A DNA stretch of 64,000 bases from contig JAZNLL010000027.1 in assembly GCA_045579045.1 (NCBI GenBank), positions 1 through 64,000 of the forward strand, in the 5' to 3' direction. A program made the translations under genes and the position numbers. Shown in pieces: positions 22,489 to 31,140 of the stretch. This DNA is from Avoscillospira sp045579045 (GTDB lineage Bacteria; Bacillota; Clostridia; Oscillospirales; Oscillospiraceae). A model generated the notes under the pieces. That model was given only the letters and a program-made list of their open reading frames with translations. It was not told the origin of the DNA and did no database searches. The stretch's first letter is position 1. The number at the start of each line of letters is the position of its first letter.

Positions 22489-24954
22489 TTACTGGATGGA
22501 AATGACCTTGTAGTCCTGTGCCTCCACAGCTTCTTTCAGAACGCTGTCTGCAACAGCAGTCTTCAGTGTCACCACAGCAGTACCGCTTTCGTGGCTGACC
22601 TCAGCCAGTTCCACAGCTTCCAGTGCTTCCAGAGCCTTCTTCACGCGAGCTTCGCAATGGCCGCACATAATGCCTTCAATGTTCATGGTCTTTGTCATAA
22701 CTTTCTTCTCCTTTTTATGTTTTCTTTTATGGTCGTGACTTCCGTCATGGATCTTCAGCAAATTGAGCCGCAGGGCATTGGACACCACACAGAAGCTGGA
22801 CAGGCTCATGGCCGCCGCACCAAACATGGGGTTCAGTTCCCAGCCCAGCCAGCCGATGAATACACCGGCTGCCAGAGGAATTCCAATGACATTATAGAAA
22901 AATGCCCAGAAGAGATTTTCATGGATGTTCCGCAGTGTTCCGCGGCTGAGGCGAATGGCCGCAGGCACGTCGGCAAGACTGTTTTTCATCAGCACCACAT
23001 CGGCGGCATCCACCGCCACATCAGCTCCGGCACCGATGGCAATACCGATATCTGCCCGGGTCAGTGCCGGTGCATCATTGATGCCGTCACCTACCATAGC
23101 GACCTTGCCCTGCTGTTTCAGATCCCGAATGACCTGTTCCTTACCCTCCGGCAGGACACCTGCCACCACCTCCCGGATACCGGCCTCTCCGGCGATGGCT
23201 TTTGCCGTCCTTTCGTTGTCGCCAGTTAACATAACAACTTTAATTCCCATGTTCTGTAACTCTTTGACTGCTTGAGGACTATCTGATTTTATGGTATCTG
23301 CCACAGCAATGATGCCCAGAAGCTGTCCGTTTCGACTGAAAAACAGCGGTGTTTTTCCCATTTCTGCCAGTTTTTCCGCCTGCATCTTCACTTCAGCAGA
23401 AACCTCCGCCTGCTGAGCGATATAAGCCAGATTGCCACCGCACAACTGTGCACCGTCCAGTTTGGCTTCCAGACCGTTACCGGGCAGAATACGGAAATCT
23501 GTGACCTCCGCAGGTATTTTTTCCCAACGGGCAAGAACAGCCTTTGCCAAGGGATGCTCACTCTTTGCCTCCAATGCAGCAGCGAGAGACAGAAGTTCCT
23601 CTTCTGTGCAGCCCACAGGCAGAATATCCGTCACCTTAGGCTCTCCGGCGGTGATGGTACCGGTCTTGTCCAGAACCACCAGATCCACCCGACCTGTCTC
23701 TTCCAGAGAAACAGCAGTCTTGAACAGAATGCCGTTTTTCGCACCCAGACCGCTGCCCACCATAATGGCAACCGGTGTGGCAAGTCCCAGAGCACAGGGG
23801 CAGCTGATGACCAGAACGGAAATGCCTCTTGCCAATGCATAGCCAAAGGTCTGTCCAGTCAAAAGCCAGATGACGACCGTCACTGCTGCAATGCCCAATA
23901 CCACCGGCACAAACACACCGGAGACCTTGTCCGCCACTTTGGCAATGGGAGCTTTGGTGGCAGCGGCATCAGAGACCATACGGATGATCTGAGAAAGGGT
24001 CGTATCTTCACCCACACGGGTGGCACGGCATTTGAGGAAGCCCTGCAGGTTGGAAGTGGCAGCAGAAACGCCGTCCCCTTCTGCCTTATCCACAGGGATG
24101 CTCTCACCGGTAAGGGCAGCTTCATTGACAGAACTCTGTCCCTCCACTACCACGCCGTCCACAGGAACATTCTCACCGGGGCGGACCACAAAGATATCAC
24201 CCTGAATCACCTGCTCGATGGGGATCTCCGTTTCCATGCCATTTCGGATAACCACTGCCGTCTTGGGAGACAGCTTCATGAGGCTTTGGAGAGCATCGGT
24301 GGTCTTGCCCTTAGAATGGGCTTCCAGCATCTTACCCACGGTAATAAGGGTCAGAATCATGGCAGCGGATTCAAAATACAGATCATGGCAATATTCCATT
24401 GCCACCGCCGCATCCACAGCCGTCATAGCATAGAGCCGAACGGTACTGTAACCGAAAGCAGCAGCAGCGCCCAGTGCCACCAGCGTATCCATATTGGGTG
24501 CGCCGTGAAGCAGTCCCTTGGTGCCGGAAATAAAGAACTTCTGATTGATGACCATGACCGCAGCTGTCAGCAGCAGTTGGGACAAGCCCAAAGCCACGGG
24601 ATTTTCTGCAAGAAATGCCGGCAGAGGCCAATGCCACATGGTATGACCCATGGAAATATACATCAACACCAACAAAAATCCCAAAGAACTAAACAGCCGT
24701 TTCTTCATTTTCGGTGTTTCTTCATCTTTGATTTCTTTCTTTTCCACAGGCTTCACAGCACCCTTGAGAGATGCACCATAGCCTGCATTCTCCACCGCAC
24801 GGAGGATGGCTTCCTCGCTGCCGCCTTCCACACCCATGGAATTGGTCAGCAAATTTACAGAGCAAGCTGTGACACCTTCCACGGCAGAGACCGCCTTCTC
24901 CACACGGGCAGAGCAGGCAGCACAGCTCATACCTGACACATCGAATTGACGCAT
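22489..24954 (-). CDS. copA: Copper-transporting P-type ATPase with C-terminal CopZ-like domain
   Basis: 821 aa. N-terminal HMA domain with metal site 'MSCAAC' (residues 9-14); then the P1B ATPase with the transmembrane CPC motif ('VISCPCALGLATP'), phosphorylation site 'LDKTGTITAGEP', 'LTGDNERTA' and 'MVGDGINDAPAL'. After the last membrane helices and a His/Lys-rich linker comes a second HMA domain (residues 753-821, 'IMCGHC'), the length of free CopZ. An AAAAGGAG site precedes in-frame ATG 22698 (Met753), so the chaperone could also be made separately. Cu(I) export from the cytosol; 11 bases after csoR and under its promoter. Confidence 0.94.
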   Translation of the reverse strand: MRQFDVSGMSCAACSARVEKAVSAVEGVTACSVNLLTNSMGVEGGSEEAILRAVENAGYGASLKGAVKPVEKKEIKDEETPKMKKRLFSSLGFLLVLMYISMGHTMWHWPLPAFLAENPVALGLSQLLLTAAVMVINQKFFISGTKGLLHGAPNMDTLVALGAAAAFGYSTVRLYAMTAVDAAVAMEYCHDLYFESAAMILTLITVGKMLEAHSKGKTTDALQSLMKLSPKTAVVIRNGMETEIPIEQVIQGDIFVVRPGENVPVDGVVVEGQSSVNEAALTGESIPVDKAEGDGVSAATSNLQGFLKCRATRVGEDTTLSQIIRMVSDAAATKAPIAKVADKVSGVFVPVVLGIAAVTVVIWLLTGQTFGYALARGISVLVISCPCALGLATPVAIMVGSGLGAKNGILFKTAVSLEETGRVDLVVLDKTGTITAGEPKVTDILPVGCTEEELLSLAAALEAKSEHPLAKAVLARWEKIPAEVTDFRILPGNGLEAKLDGAQLCGGNLAYIAQQAEVSAEVKMQAEKLAEMGKTPLFFSRNGQLLGIIAVADTIKSDSPQAVKELQNMGIKVVMLTGDNERTAKAIAGEAGIREVVAGVLPEGKEQVIRDLKQQGKVAMVGDGINDAPALTRADIGIAIGAGADVAVDAADVVLMKNSLADVPAAIRLSRGTLRNIHENLFWAFFYNVIGIPLAAGVFIGWLGWELNPMFGAAAMSLSSFCVVSNALRLNLLKIHDGSHDHKRKHKKEKKVMTKTMNIEGIMCGHCEARVKKALEALEAVELAEVSHESGTAVVTLKTAVADSVLKEAVEAQDYKVISIQ

Positions 24955-24965
24955 AGACGTCCCTC

Positions 24966-25256
24966 CTATTTCATCAGTTTCTGCAGGGTCTGCACCAGTT
25001 CGTCAATGACGCTGTCATCCCCTGCCCGCAAGTCTCGTGCAACACAGTGGTGCATATGACCGGCGATCAATTCCCGATTAAATGCATTGATGGCAGCTGA
25101 TACCGCAGCGGACTGCACCAGAATATCATTACAGTAGGCATCGCTTTCCAGCATGGAGCGGATACCTCTGATCTGCCCTTCGATTCGGTTGAGTCGATTG
25201 ACCAGTTTTTTCTGTTCCTCCGGTTCCCGAAGGGTCTTTTTGCAGCATTCTCCCAT
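24966..25256 (-). CDS. csoR: CsoR-family copper-sensing repressor
   Basis: 96 aa from ATG 25256 (AGGAGG eight bases upstream; a GTG nine bases earlier is less well placed). All-helical CsoR/RcnR fold with Cu(I) ligands: Cys in 'DAYCNDILVQ', and His and Cys in 'GHMHHCVA'. Also 'RLNRIEGQIRGI', typical of the family. Represses its own operon with copA; Cu(I) binding releases DNA. The matching operator is visible in the promoter. Confidence 0.93.
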   Translation of the reverse strand: MGECCKKTLREPEEQKKLVNRLNRIEGQIRGIRSMLESDAYCNDILVQSAAVSAAINAFNRELIAGHMHHCVARDLRAGDDSVIDELVQTLQKLMK

Positions 25257-25282
25257 TGAGAACACCTCCTGTCTTTGGCTTC

Positions 25283-25311
25283 ATTATATACCCCCATGGG
25301 GTATATGTCAA
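25283..25311 (-). promoter_or_regulatory. csoR-copA promoter with CsoR operator in the spacer
   Basis: Full-consensus TTGACA (25306-25311) and TATAAT (25283-25288) separated by 17 bases. A perfect 9-bp inverted repeat ATATACCCC-CAT-GGGGTATAT (25286-25306) fills the spacer. This is the GC-box palindrome type bound by CsoR, so bound repressor would exclude RNA polymerase. Confidence 0.9.
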
Positions 25312-25358
25312 TAAGGAAAAAGATGCTAAAATATTTCAAAGCACAAAAGGAGTTTACT

Positions 25359-26036
25359 ATGGAATTTCAACCCATTGCACATATTCATAACGATTACACC
25401 GCCAAATTCGGCATTCCCCGTCAGAGTGGACTGGTGGAGCAAGTGGAAAGCACTATCGTTTTCACGCCCCCTTACCGCAATGAAGATGCGCTTCGTGGTC
25501 TGGAGGGTTGGTCTCATCTCTGGCTGGTGTGGCTCTTTTCCGAATCCATCCGTGAAAACTGGTCCCCCACTGTCCTGCCGCCCCGACTGGGCGGCAAGAC
25601 CCGTATGGGTGTCTTTGCCACACGTTCCCCGTTCCGTCCCAATCCCATCGGTCTTTCCTCTGTGAAGCTGCTGGGCGTGGATCTGCACACACCGGACGGG
25701 CCCATCATCCGTGTGGCAGGGGCAGATCTCATGGACGGCACTCCCATTCTGGACATCAAGCCCTATCTTCCCTATACAGACAGCCATCCCGATGCCACCG
25801 GCGGTTTTGCCGAGCCGGTTCGGGAATACGCTTTAGAGGTTGTCTTCCCTGAGGAGTGGAAAGCCATGGTACCCCAGCGACTTATGGAGCCTGTGTTGGG
25901 CTTGCTGGCGCAGGACCCCCGTCCCTCCTATCAGAACGATCCGGAACGGGTCTACGGCGTAGCCTTCGGCGGCTATGACTTCCGTTTCCGAGTCAACGAA
26001 GGCGTTCTGACTGTCTGCGAAGTAGAAAAACTATGA
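25359..26036 (+). CDS. trmO: tRNA (t6A37) N6-methyltransferase, TrmO/TsaA family
   Basis: 225 aa from ATG 25359 (AAAAGGAG six bases upstream). N-terminal UPF0066/TrmO barrel: 'QSGLVEQVESTIVF', 'GWSHLWLVWLFS', 'FATRSPFRPNPIGLS', 'DGTPILDIKPYLPY'. TrmO uses S-adenosylmethionine to methylate t6A37 in tRNA-Thr. The C-terminal part (about 150-225) matches the extra domain of bacterial members. Ends at a bidirectional terminator. Confidence 0.9.
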   Translation: MEFQPIAHIHNDYTAKFGIPRQSGLVEQVESTIVFTPPYRNEDALRGLEGWSHLWLVWLFSESIRENWSPTVLPPRLGGKTRMGVFATRSPFRPNPIGLSSVKLLGVDLHTPDGPIIRVAGADLMDGTPILDIKPYLPYTDSHPDATGGFAEPVREYALEVVFPEEWKAMVPQRLMEPVLGLLAQDPRPSYQNDPERVYGVAFGGYDFRFRVNEGVLTVCEVEKL

Positions 26037-26066
26037 GAAAAACGCACCCGGTTGGGTGCGGTTTTT
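26036..26066. terminator. Bidirectional terminator between trmO and the VanW gene
   Basis: Stem CGCACCC/GGGTGCG (26043-26049, 26054-26060) with A- and T-runs on both sides. Confidence 0.88.
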
Positions 26067-26068
26067 GC

Positions 26069-27712
26069 TTATTCCGTTACATATTCATCCCACATATCTT
26101 CAGATGGGGTTTCTTCCTCTGCAGGCGGTTCTTCCTCTACCAGTTCCGGACCGACGATATACTCCGCATCATACTTGTCATAGACGCTGATATCGCACTT
26201 TTCCTTTCGCAGGAAGTTGCCCTCCAGATCGTAGAAATTTTTGTAGCTCCAGTAGGTGTAGCCCGTATGAGGCTCCTGTACCAGTTCCCGATAGCCGGCA
26301 GGCTTGGTCTCATCCAGAGTCTCAATTTCTTCATAGGGCGTAGTGGCAGTCAGTTCATAGGTCATTTTGACCGTGTAGTCATGCTCGTTGGTACCCACCA
26401 GGCTGACACTGACCACACCGTTATTGACGGCTGCATTGACCATGACCGGGGTCTCATTGGTATTGCGGAACTGGAAGTCCAGCGCACCCCAGTAGACCGT
26501 GGCATCCATACCGGGGTCCACATAGGTCACCACATACATATGGGGTTCCCGCTCAATAATTTGGAAATCCGCCATGAGGGTGCAATAGTAGATCATGGAA
26601 GCGATCTGGCAGATGCCGCCGCCCACTTCGGATTCGCTGGCACCGTCATTGGCATAGATGATGCCTTCCTTGTAGCCCTTTTCGGCAGTTCTCTGACCGA
26701 CAATATCATTGAAAGAGAAGATCTCGTTAGGCTGCAGCACCGTTCCGTTGATGGCCTCACAGGCCAGACGGAGGTTGGTGGTGCGATTGGCATTGCCCGT
26801 ATAGGCAATGGAGTAGGAAGCCAGGGTATCGGCATAGAATTTCTGCTTATACTCTTCCAGGGTGATTTCCGGTTCCAGCACCTTCAAAGGAATCTCAATG
26901 ACAGAACCTTCCTCTGCCAGTGCCAGCTGCTGATTGACAGCCATGAGATCAAAGCCAAAGCCTTCGATTTCCTCTACGATGGTGCGAGTGGTCTTATCGT
27001 AGTAGGCATTTCGGGCAGGCTTGCAGTATTTGTTGTAATAGCTCTGCAGGTCCACAATATCATAGGGAACCAGATCATAAGAGAACTCAATATCCGACAG
27101 GTCTCCGGACTCGTAGGCCTTCATCACCAGTTCAAAGAGCTTCTCCGTATCCAGACTGCGTCCGTTTTTACCCAGTTCAATGGTAATGACTTCCGCATCC
27201 TCATCCATGGAAACTTCCGACTGAGTCATCTCCTGTGCCACATCTCCGGCCGTCTTGTCGATCAGCTCCCGGATGTATTCCGTGTCCACGCTGAGGAAAT
27301 CGCCCATGTCCAGAATGTAGGCAGATTCTTTGCACTTGATATAGGTAGAAAGGACCTTAAACGCACCGCCCTCTCTGCCGTAGGACAGGGCAGCCTCCAC
27401 CATGGAGTCAGCATCCAGCGGAGAGTTTGCCAGTTCCGGATCAAAAACCAGTTTCCTGTCAGGCAACTGAACGGTCAGGGTTCTGGTCGCATGGGTGTCG
27501 GCCAGACTGGTCTCCAGTGCCTGAGCCGCCTCTTCTGCTTTCATGCCGCCGATATTCACACCGGAAACGCAAACATTGGGAAACACCGTATCCATGTTTT
27601 TCAGATGCAGCCCCCAGAAGAACACGCCAAGGAACACCGCAACCGCCACAGAGACTGCGGCAATTCCGGCAATCAGCAAAACTTTTTTTGATTTTTTCTC
27701 ACTGTTGCCCAC
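26069..27712 (-). CDS. VanW family membrane-anchored wall protein with PG-binding-4 domains
   Basis: 547 aa from GTG 27712, chosen because AAAGGAGG lies 8 bases upstream. A short basic N terminus is followed by one membrane segment (about residues 10-35), then two putative peptidoglycan-binding-4 regions (about 45-320), and a VanW domain ('NRTTNLRLACEAINGTVL', 'FSFNDIVGQRTAEKGY', 'EVGGGICQIASMIYY', about 320-450). The C terminus is a short acidic tail. Exported, anchored protein; VanW function is unsettled. A possible promoter (TTGCAA/TATACT, 18-base spacer) lies at 27746-27775. Confidence 0.88.
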   Translation of the reverse strand: MGNSEKKSKKVLLIAGIAAVSVAVAVFLGVFFWGLHLKNMDTVFPNVCVSGVNIGGMKAEEAAQALETSLADTHATRTLTVQLPDRKLVFDPELANSPLDADSMVEAALSYGREGGAFKVLSTYIKCKESAYILDMGDFLSVDTEYIRELIDKTAGDVAQEMTQSEVSMDEDAEVITIELGKNGRSLDTEKLFELVMKAYESGDLSDIEFSYDLVPYDIVDLQSYYNKYCKPARNAYYDKTTRTIVEEIEGFGFDLMAVNQQLALAEEGSVIEIPLKVLEPEITLEEYKQKFYADTLASYSIAYTGNANRTTNLRLACEAINGTVLQPNEIFSFNDIVGQRTAEKGYKEGIIYANDGASESEVGGGICQIASMIYYCTLMADFQIIEREPHMYVVTYVDPGMDATVYWGALDFQFRNTNETPVMVNAAVNNGVVSVSLVGTNEHDYTVKMTYELTATTPYEEIETLDETKPAGYRELVQEPHTGYTYWSYKNFYDLEGNFLRKEKCDISVYDKYDAEYIVGPELVEEEPPAEEETPSEDMWDEYVTE

Positions 27713-27834
27713 AGTTTCCCCTCCTTTGCAAAGTAGTACATCATCAGTATATCCCAAAGGCATGACACATTGCAACAACATTTGAGAGTCAATTCTATGT
27801 CAATTCGTTACAACCCGGAATTTTTCAAAACTGT

Positions 27835-27863
27835 TTGTCAATGGCTTTCTCCTATGGTATAAT
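27835..27863 (+). promoter_or_regulatory. Sigma-A promoter of lspA operon
   Basis: TTGTCA (27835-27840), 17-base spacer, TATAAT (27858-27863), 26 bases before the lspA start. Confidence 0.8.
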
Positions 27864-27888
27864 ATTCAAAAAACTTTGGAGGTTCTCC

Positions 27889-28365
27889 ATGCTTTATGCC
27901 GCATTGACGGTTTTTGCCGCACTCATCGTGGCGGCAGACCAGTTTTCCAAATATCTGACCGTGACCAACATTCCTCTGGGCGGAAAAGTCCCGGTTATTG
28001 ACTGGCTGTTTCAGCTGACCTATATCCAGAACGATGGCATGGCTTTTTCCATGCTCCGTGGCGGACGCTGGTTTTTTCTGGTGGTGACGGTTTTCGCACT
28101 GGCGCTGATTGTGCTGGCGATCGCCAAAAAATGGGTCAATCACCCCACAGGTCTGTGGGCTTTGGCTTCCATCGCCGGCGGTGCCGTTGGCAATCTCATT
28201 GACCGTGTCCGTTTTGGGTACGTCATCGACATGATCGAAGTGACCTTTATGGAGTTTGCCGTATTCAATGTGGCCGACTGCTTTGTGGTCTGCGGTGCCA
28301 TTTTGCTGGTCATTTATGTCTTTTTCTTCGACAAAAAGGAGGAAAAACATGATCCTGCTGGCTGA
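27889..28365 (+). CDS. lspA: Lipoprotein signal peptidase (signal peptidase II)
   Basis: 158 aa from ATG 27889 (TTGGAGG six bases upstream). Four membrane segments; conserved 'AADQFSKYL', 'NDGMAFSML', and the two catalytic Asp motifs 'GGAVGNLIDRVRFGYVIDMI' and 'FNVADCFV'. Cleaves prolipoproteins before the lipidated cysteine. Overlaps the next gene by 17 bases. Confidence 0.95.
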   Translation: MLYAALTVFAALIVAADQFSKYLTVTNIPLGGKVPVIDWLFQLTYIQNDGMAFSMLRGGRWFFLVVTVFALALIVLAIAKKWVNHPTGLWALASIAGGAVGNLIDRVRFGYVIDMIEVTFMEFAVFNVADCFVVCGAILLVIYVFFFDKKEEKHDPAG

Positions 28366-29248
28366 TAAAAACGGGGAGCGTGCCGATGCCGCTCTGGCAC
28401 GACTGTGCCCGGAGCTGAGCCGAAGTGCTGCCCAGAATCTTCTGGAAGAAGGTCTCGTGACCCGAAACGGCAAGCCCGTCAAGAAAAACGAAAAACTGAA
28501 TGAAGGCGATGAACTGGAGTTTAACCTGCCCGAAGCAGAGGAAGTGGACATTCAGCCGGAGGATATCCCTCTGGATATTGTCTATGAAGATGACGACGTC
28601 CTGGTCATCAACAAGCCTAAGGGTCTGGTCGTGCATCCTGCAGCCGGTCATTGGTCCGGAACGCTGGTCAATGCCCTGATGTTCCATTGCAAGGACCGAC
28701 TTTCCGGGATCAACGGTCAGCTCCGCCCCGGAATCGTCCACCGCATCGACATGGATACCTCCGGTCTGCTGATCGTGGCAAAAAATGATTTTGTCCATCA
28801 GTCTCTGGCCGAGCAGCTGCAGGATCATTCCCTGTCCAGAACCTATGTCTGTATCGTTGTGGGCGGCATCAAAGAAGACAGCGGCACCATCGATGCCCCC
28901 ATCGGCCGCCACCCCACCGACCGCAAGAAAATGGCAGTCACAGAGAAAAACAGTAAAAACGCCATCACCCATTGGCAGGTGCTGGAACGTTTCTCTGGCT
29001 ATACCATGCTGCAATGCAAACTGGAAACGGGACGCACCCACCAGATTCGTGTCCACCTTTCCTGGCGCAATCATCCCATTTTGGGCGATACGGTCTATGG
29101 CTCGAAAAAACCGGAGCTGGGGCAGCACAGCCAATGCCTCCATGCAAGGGAGCTGACCTTCCGCCATCCCCGTACCGGCGAAGCTGTCACCGTCTCCTGT
29201 CCCCTGCCGGATTATTTTGAAGACGTACTGAAAAAGTTGAGAAAATAA
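28349..29248 (+). CDS. rluD: RluD-family rRNA pseudouridine synthase
   Basis: 299 aa from ATG 28349 (AAGGAGG upstream, inside lspA). N-terminal S4 RNA-binding domain (about residues 12-70, 'SRSAAQNLLEEGLV'), then the PseudoU_synth_2 domain with catalytic Asp in 'HRIDMDTSGLLIVAKN' and 'LETGRTHQIRVHL'. lspA-rluD coupling is a common arrangement in Firmicutes. The exact rRNA target is not certain from sequence. Confidence 0.9.
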   Translation: MILLADKNGERADAALARLCPELSRSAAQNLLEEGLVTRNGKPVKKNEKLNEGDELEFNLPEAEEVDIQPEDIPLDIVYEDDDVLVINKPKGLVVHPAAGHWSGTLVNALMFHCKDRLSGINGQLRPGIVHRIDMDTSGLLIVAKNDFVHQSLAEQLQDHSLSRTYVCIVVGGIKEDSGTIDAPIGRHPTDRKKMAVTEKNSKNAITHWQVLERFSGYTMLQCKLETGRTHQIRVHLSWRNHPILGDTVYGSKKPELGQHSQCLHARELTFRHPRTGEAVTVSCPLPDYFEDVLKKLRK

Positions 29249-29260
29249 GAGGTGAGGCTC

Positions 29261-30226
29261 ATGGTTTCAGTAATCACTCCCGTTTACAATCGGGAACTTT
29301 ACATCGAAGAATGCGTTCAATCTGTTCTTAAGCAGAGTTATCAGGATTTTGAAGTTATCCTCGTTGATGACGGTTCCACAGATAAAACCCTTGAAATCTG
29401 CCGCAAACTAGCCTCTGAGGACAAACGAATTCGGCTTTTATCCGGCAAACACCAAGGTGTATCCGCCGCAAGAAACATCGCAGTGAATGCTGCCGCAGGA
29501 GAATACATTTTCTTTCTTGACAGCGATGATGTAATTCATCCCATGCTTTTGGAAACGCTGATTCATGCCGCCCGTTCCCACAATGCAGCCATTGCAGCAA
29601 CAGATGTTGCCCGTTCCGGCAAGTCAAACTGGCACAGAGTATCCGAGGCAATGCAGAAAAGCTGTACCTTGGGTGAATTCGATTTCAAAAACGAGGCTGA
29701 AACGCTCCGTGGACTGATGTTTGGCGGTACCGCAATTTCCTGTATCGGCGGTGTCATGTTCCGCCGTGATTTGATTGGTGATACCCGGTTCCGTACAGAT
29801 CTTCACATTGGCGAAGACTATTATTTCATCTACCAGAACATCATAAAAGGTGCTTCTGCTGCTTTCCTGAAACCCAAATGGTACTACGTACGGGTTCATG
29901 ATCAAAACATTTCCTGGGATTATGCATATTCCGGTTTCTGGACGCGCTTTTATCGCCGGAAGTTGGTTTGGGAGCAGGAGGAAGCTTTTGGCAGGGCAGA
30001 GCATGCCACCATTCAGAAACGGGATGCATTTTCCTGTTTTACCACCTGTGTCCGCAAAAACAAACCATATAGCAAAGACAGTATCGCAATGCGCCGGGTC
30101 GTACAAGCGCACAAAAAAGCAATCTTCCCTGCATTGACCAGAAACGGAAAGATTGCCTACTTCCTGTATGTATATCTTCCCGCCTTCACCCATCTACTGT
30201 ATAAGGTAAAGGATAAAAAGAAATGA
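29261..30226 (+). CDS. Family 2 glycosyltransferase
   Basis: 321 aa from ATG 29261 (AGAGGTGAGG upstream). GT-A fold: 'VSVITPVYNRELYIEECVQSV', nucleotide-binding 'VDDGSTD', and metal-binding 'FFLDSDD' near residue 92; 'GEDYYF' near 185 is the usual acceptor-side acidic motif. Uses a nucleotide sugar to glycosylate a surface or membrane acceptor; substrate unknown. Follows rluD by 12 bases and overlaps the next gene (ATGA). Confidence 0.88.
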   Translation: MVSVITPVYNRELYIEECVQSVLKQSYQDFEVILVDDGSTDKTLEICRKLASEDKRIRLLSGKHQGVSAARNIAVNAAAGEYIFFLDSDDVIHPMLLETLIHAARSHNAAIAATDVARSGKSNWHRVSEAMQKSCTLGEFDFKNEAETLRGLMFGGTAISCIGGVMFRRDLIGDTRFRTDLHIGEDYYFIYQNIIKGASAAFLKPKWYYVRVHDQNISWDYAYSGFWTRFYRRKLVWEQEEAFGRAEHATIQKRDAFSCFTTCVRKNKPYSKDSIAMRRVVQAHKKAIFPALTRNGKIAYFLYVYLPAFTHLLYKVKDKKK

Positions 30227-31020
30227 AAGACATGCTCCTGCCGTTTTTGAATATGCCTCTGGACAGCGCTGATGCTGTTCTGGAGAAATTTGCCGCTTTA
30301 CCCGGTGCCATCGTCGGCAAGGGAGAAAAAACCTTGCAGCGATATGTCTGCATCCCCGGCAGCAGAAAGGATCGGGTGGTCTTGGTCGCCCATACGGACA
30401 CCGTCTGGGATCAAGCCTATCAAAAGCCCTTTTCCGGAGATCGATCTGTCATCTTCGAGGACGGTATCTTCCGCAGTGCCAATGCAGATTGCGGCATCGG
30501 CGGTGACTGCCGTGCCGGCTGTGCCATGCTCTGGGCGCTGAAAGACTGTGGTCACACGCTCCTTCTCGTCGACGGTGAAGAACACGGCAAACACGGTGCA
30601 AAGTATCTGAAAAAATCCAACCCCCGGCTGTTCCGGGAATTGAACCGCCATCGCTATATGATCGAATTCGATTGGCGAGGCACCGATGGCTGTCTGTTCA
30701 ATCAGGTAGACAATACCAAAACATTCAAAAAATACATTGAAGAAGATCTGGGCTTCCCGGACAGCAAAAAGGATGGCGGCTGCGACCTGCAGGTTCTCTG
30801 CCGCCGCATCTGCGGTGTCAATCTGGGTGTGGGCTATCACTTCTGCCACACCCCCAAGGAATCCGTCGTCCTCTCCGAATGGGAAAATACCCTGCAAAAA
30901 GCAAGGGCATTTCTGGCTCAGCCGCAAAAGCGGTATCCCTGTCTGTTCTTCCCCTTCTATATACGATATGCCAAAGCCGGCTGCAGAAAAATTTTTCGTA
31001 TATTAAAACTAAAAAAATAA
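30223..31020 (+). CDS. Putative zinc peptidase-like protein (M20/M28-like), function unknown
   Basis: 265 aa. I do not recognise a named family, but the metallopeptidase pattern is visible: 'VLVAHTDTVWD' (H57, D59), 'GGDCRAG' (D95) and 'DGEEHGKHGAKYL' (E119/E120), in the order expected for di-zinc aminopeptidases. A final His ligand may be in 'YHFCHTPKES'. The C-terminal tail is basic. Overlaps the glycosyltransferase stop by ATGA, so the pair is co-translated. Followed by a strong hairpin. Confidence 0.6.
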   Translation: MKDMLLPFLNMPLDSADAVLEKFAALPGAIVGKGEKTLQRYVCIPGSRKDRVVLVAHTDTVWDQAYQKPFSGDRSVIFEDGIFRSANADCGIGGDCRAGCAMLWALKDCGHTLLLVDGEEHGKHGAKYLKKSNPRLFRELNRHRYMIEFDWRGTDGCLFNQVDNTKTFKKYIEEDLGFPDSKKDGGCDLQVLCRRICGVNLGVGYHFCHTPKESVVLSEWENTLQKARAFLAQPQKRYPCLFFPFYIRYAKAGCRKIFRILKLKK

Positions 31021-31048
31021 GAACTGCCTGCGGCAGTTCTTATTTTTT
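31019..31048 (+). terminator. Terminator after the lspA-rluD-GT-peptidase operon
   Basis: Stem GAACTGCC/GGCAGTTC (31021-31028, 31032-31039), extended by AA/TT, then ATTTTTT. The end of the frameshifted CarD gene on the other strand runs into it. Confidence 0.85.
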
Positions 31049-31140
31049 AATTCTACTTGCAATATAAGCCGAAACTTCCTTTTCCGAAATCTGCAGGGCA
31101 TAGGCAAATTCTTCACAGACCAGCCGCTCTGCAGAGGCCA

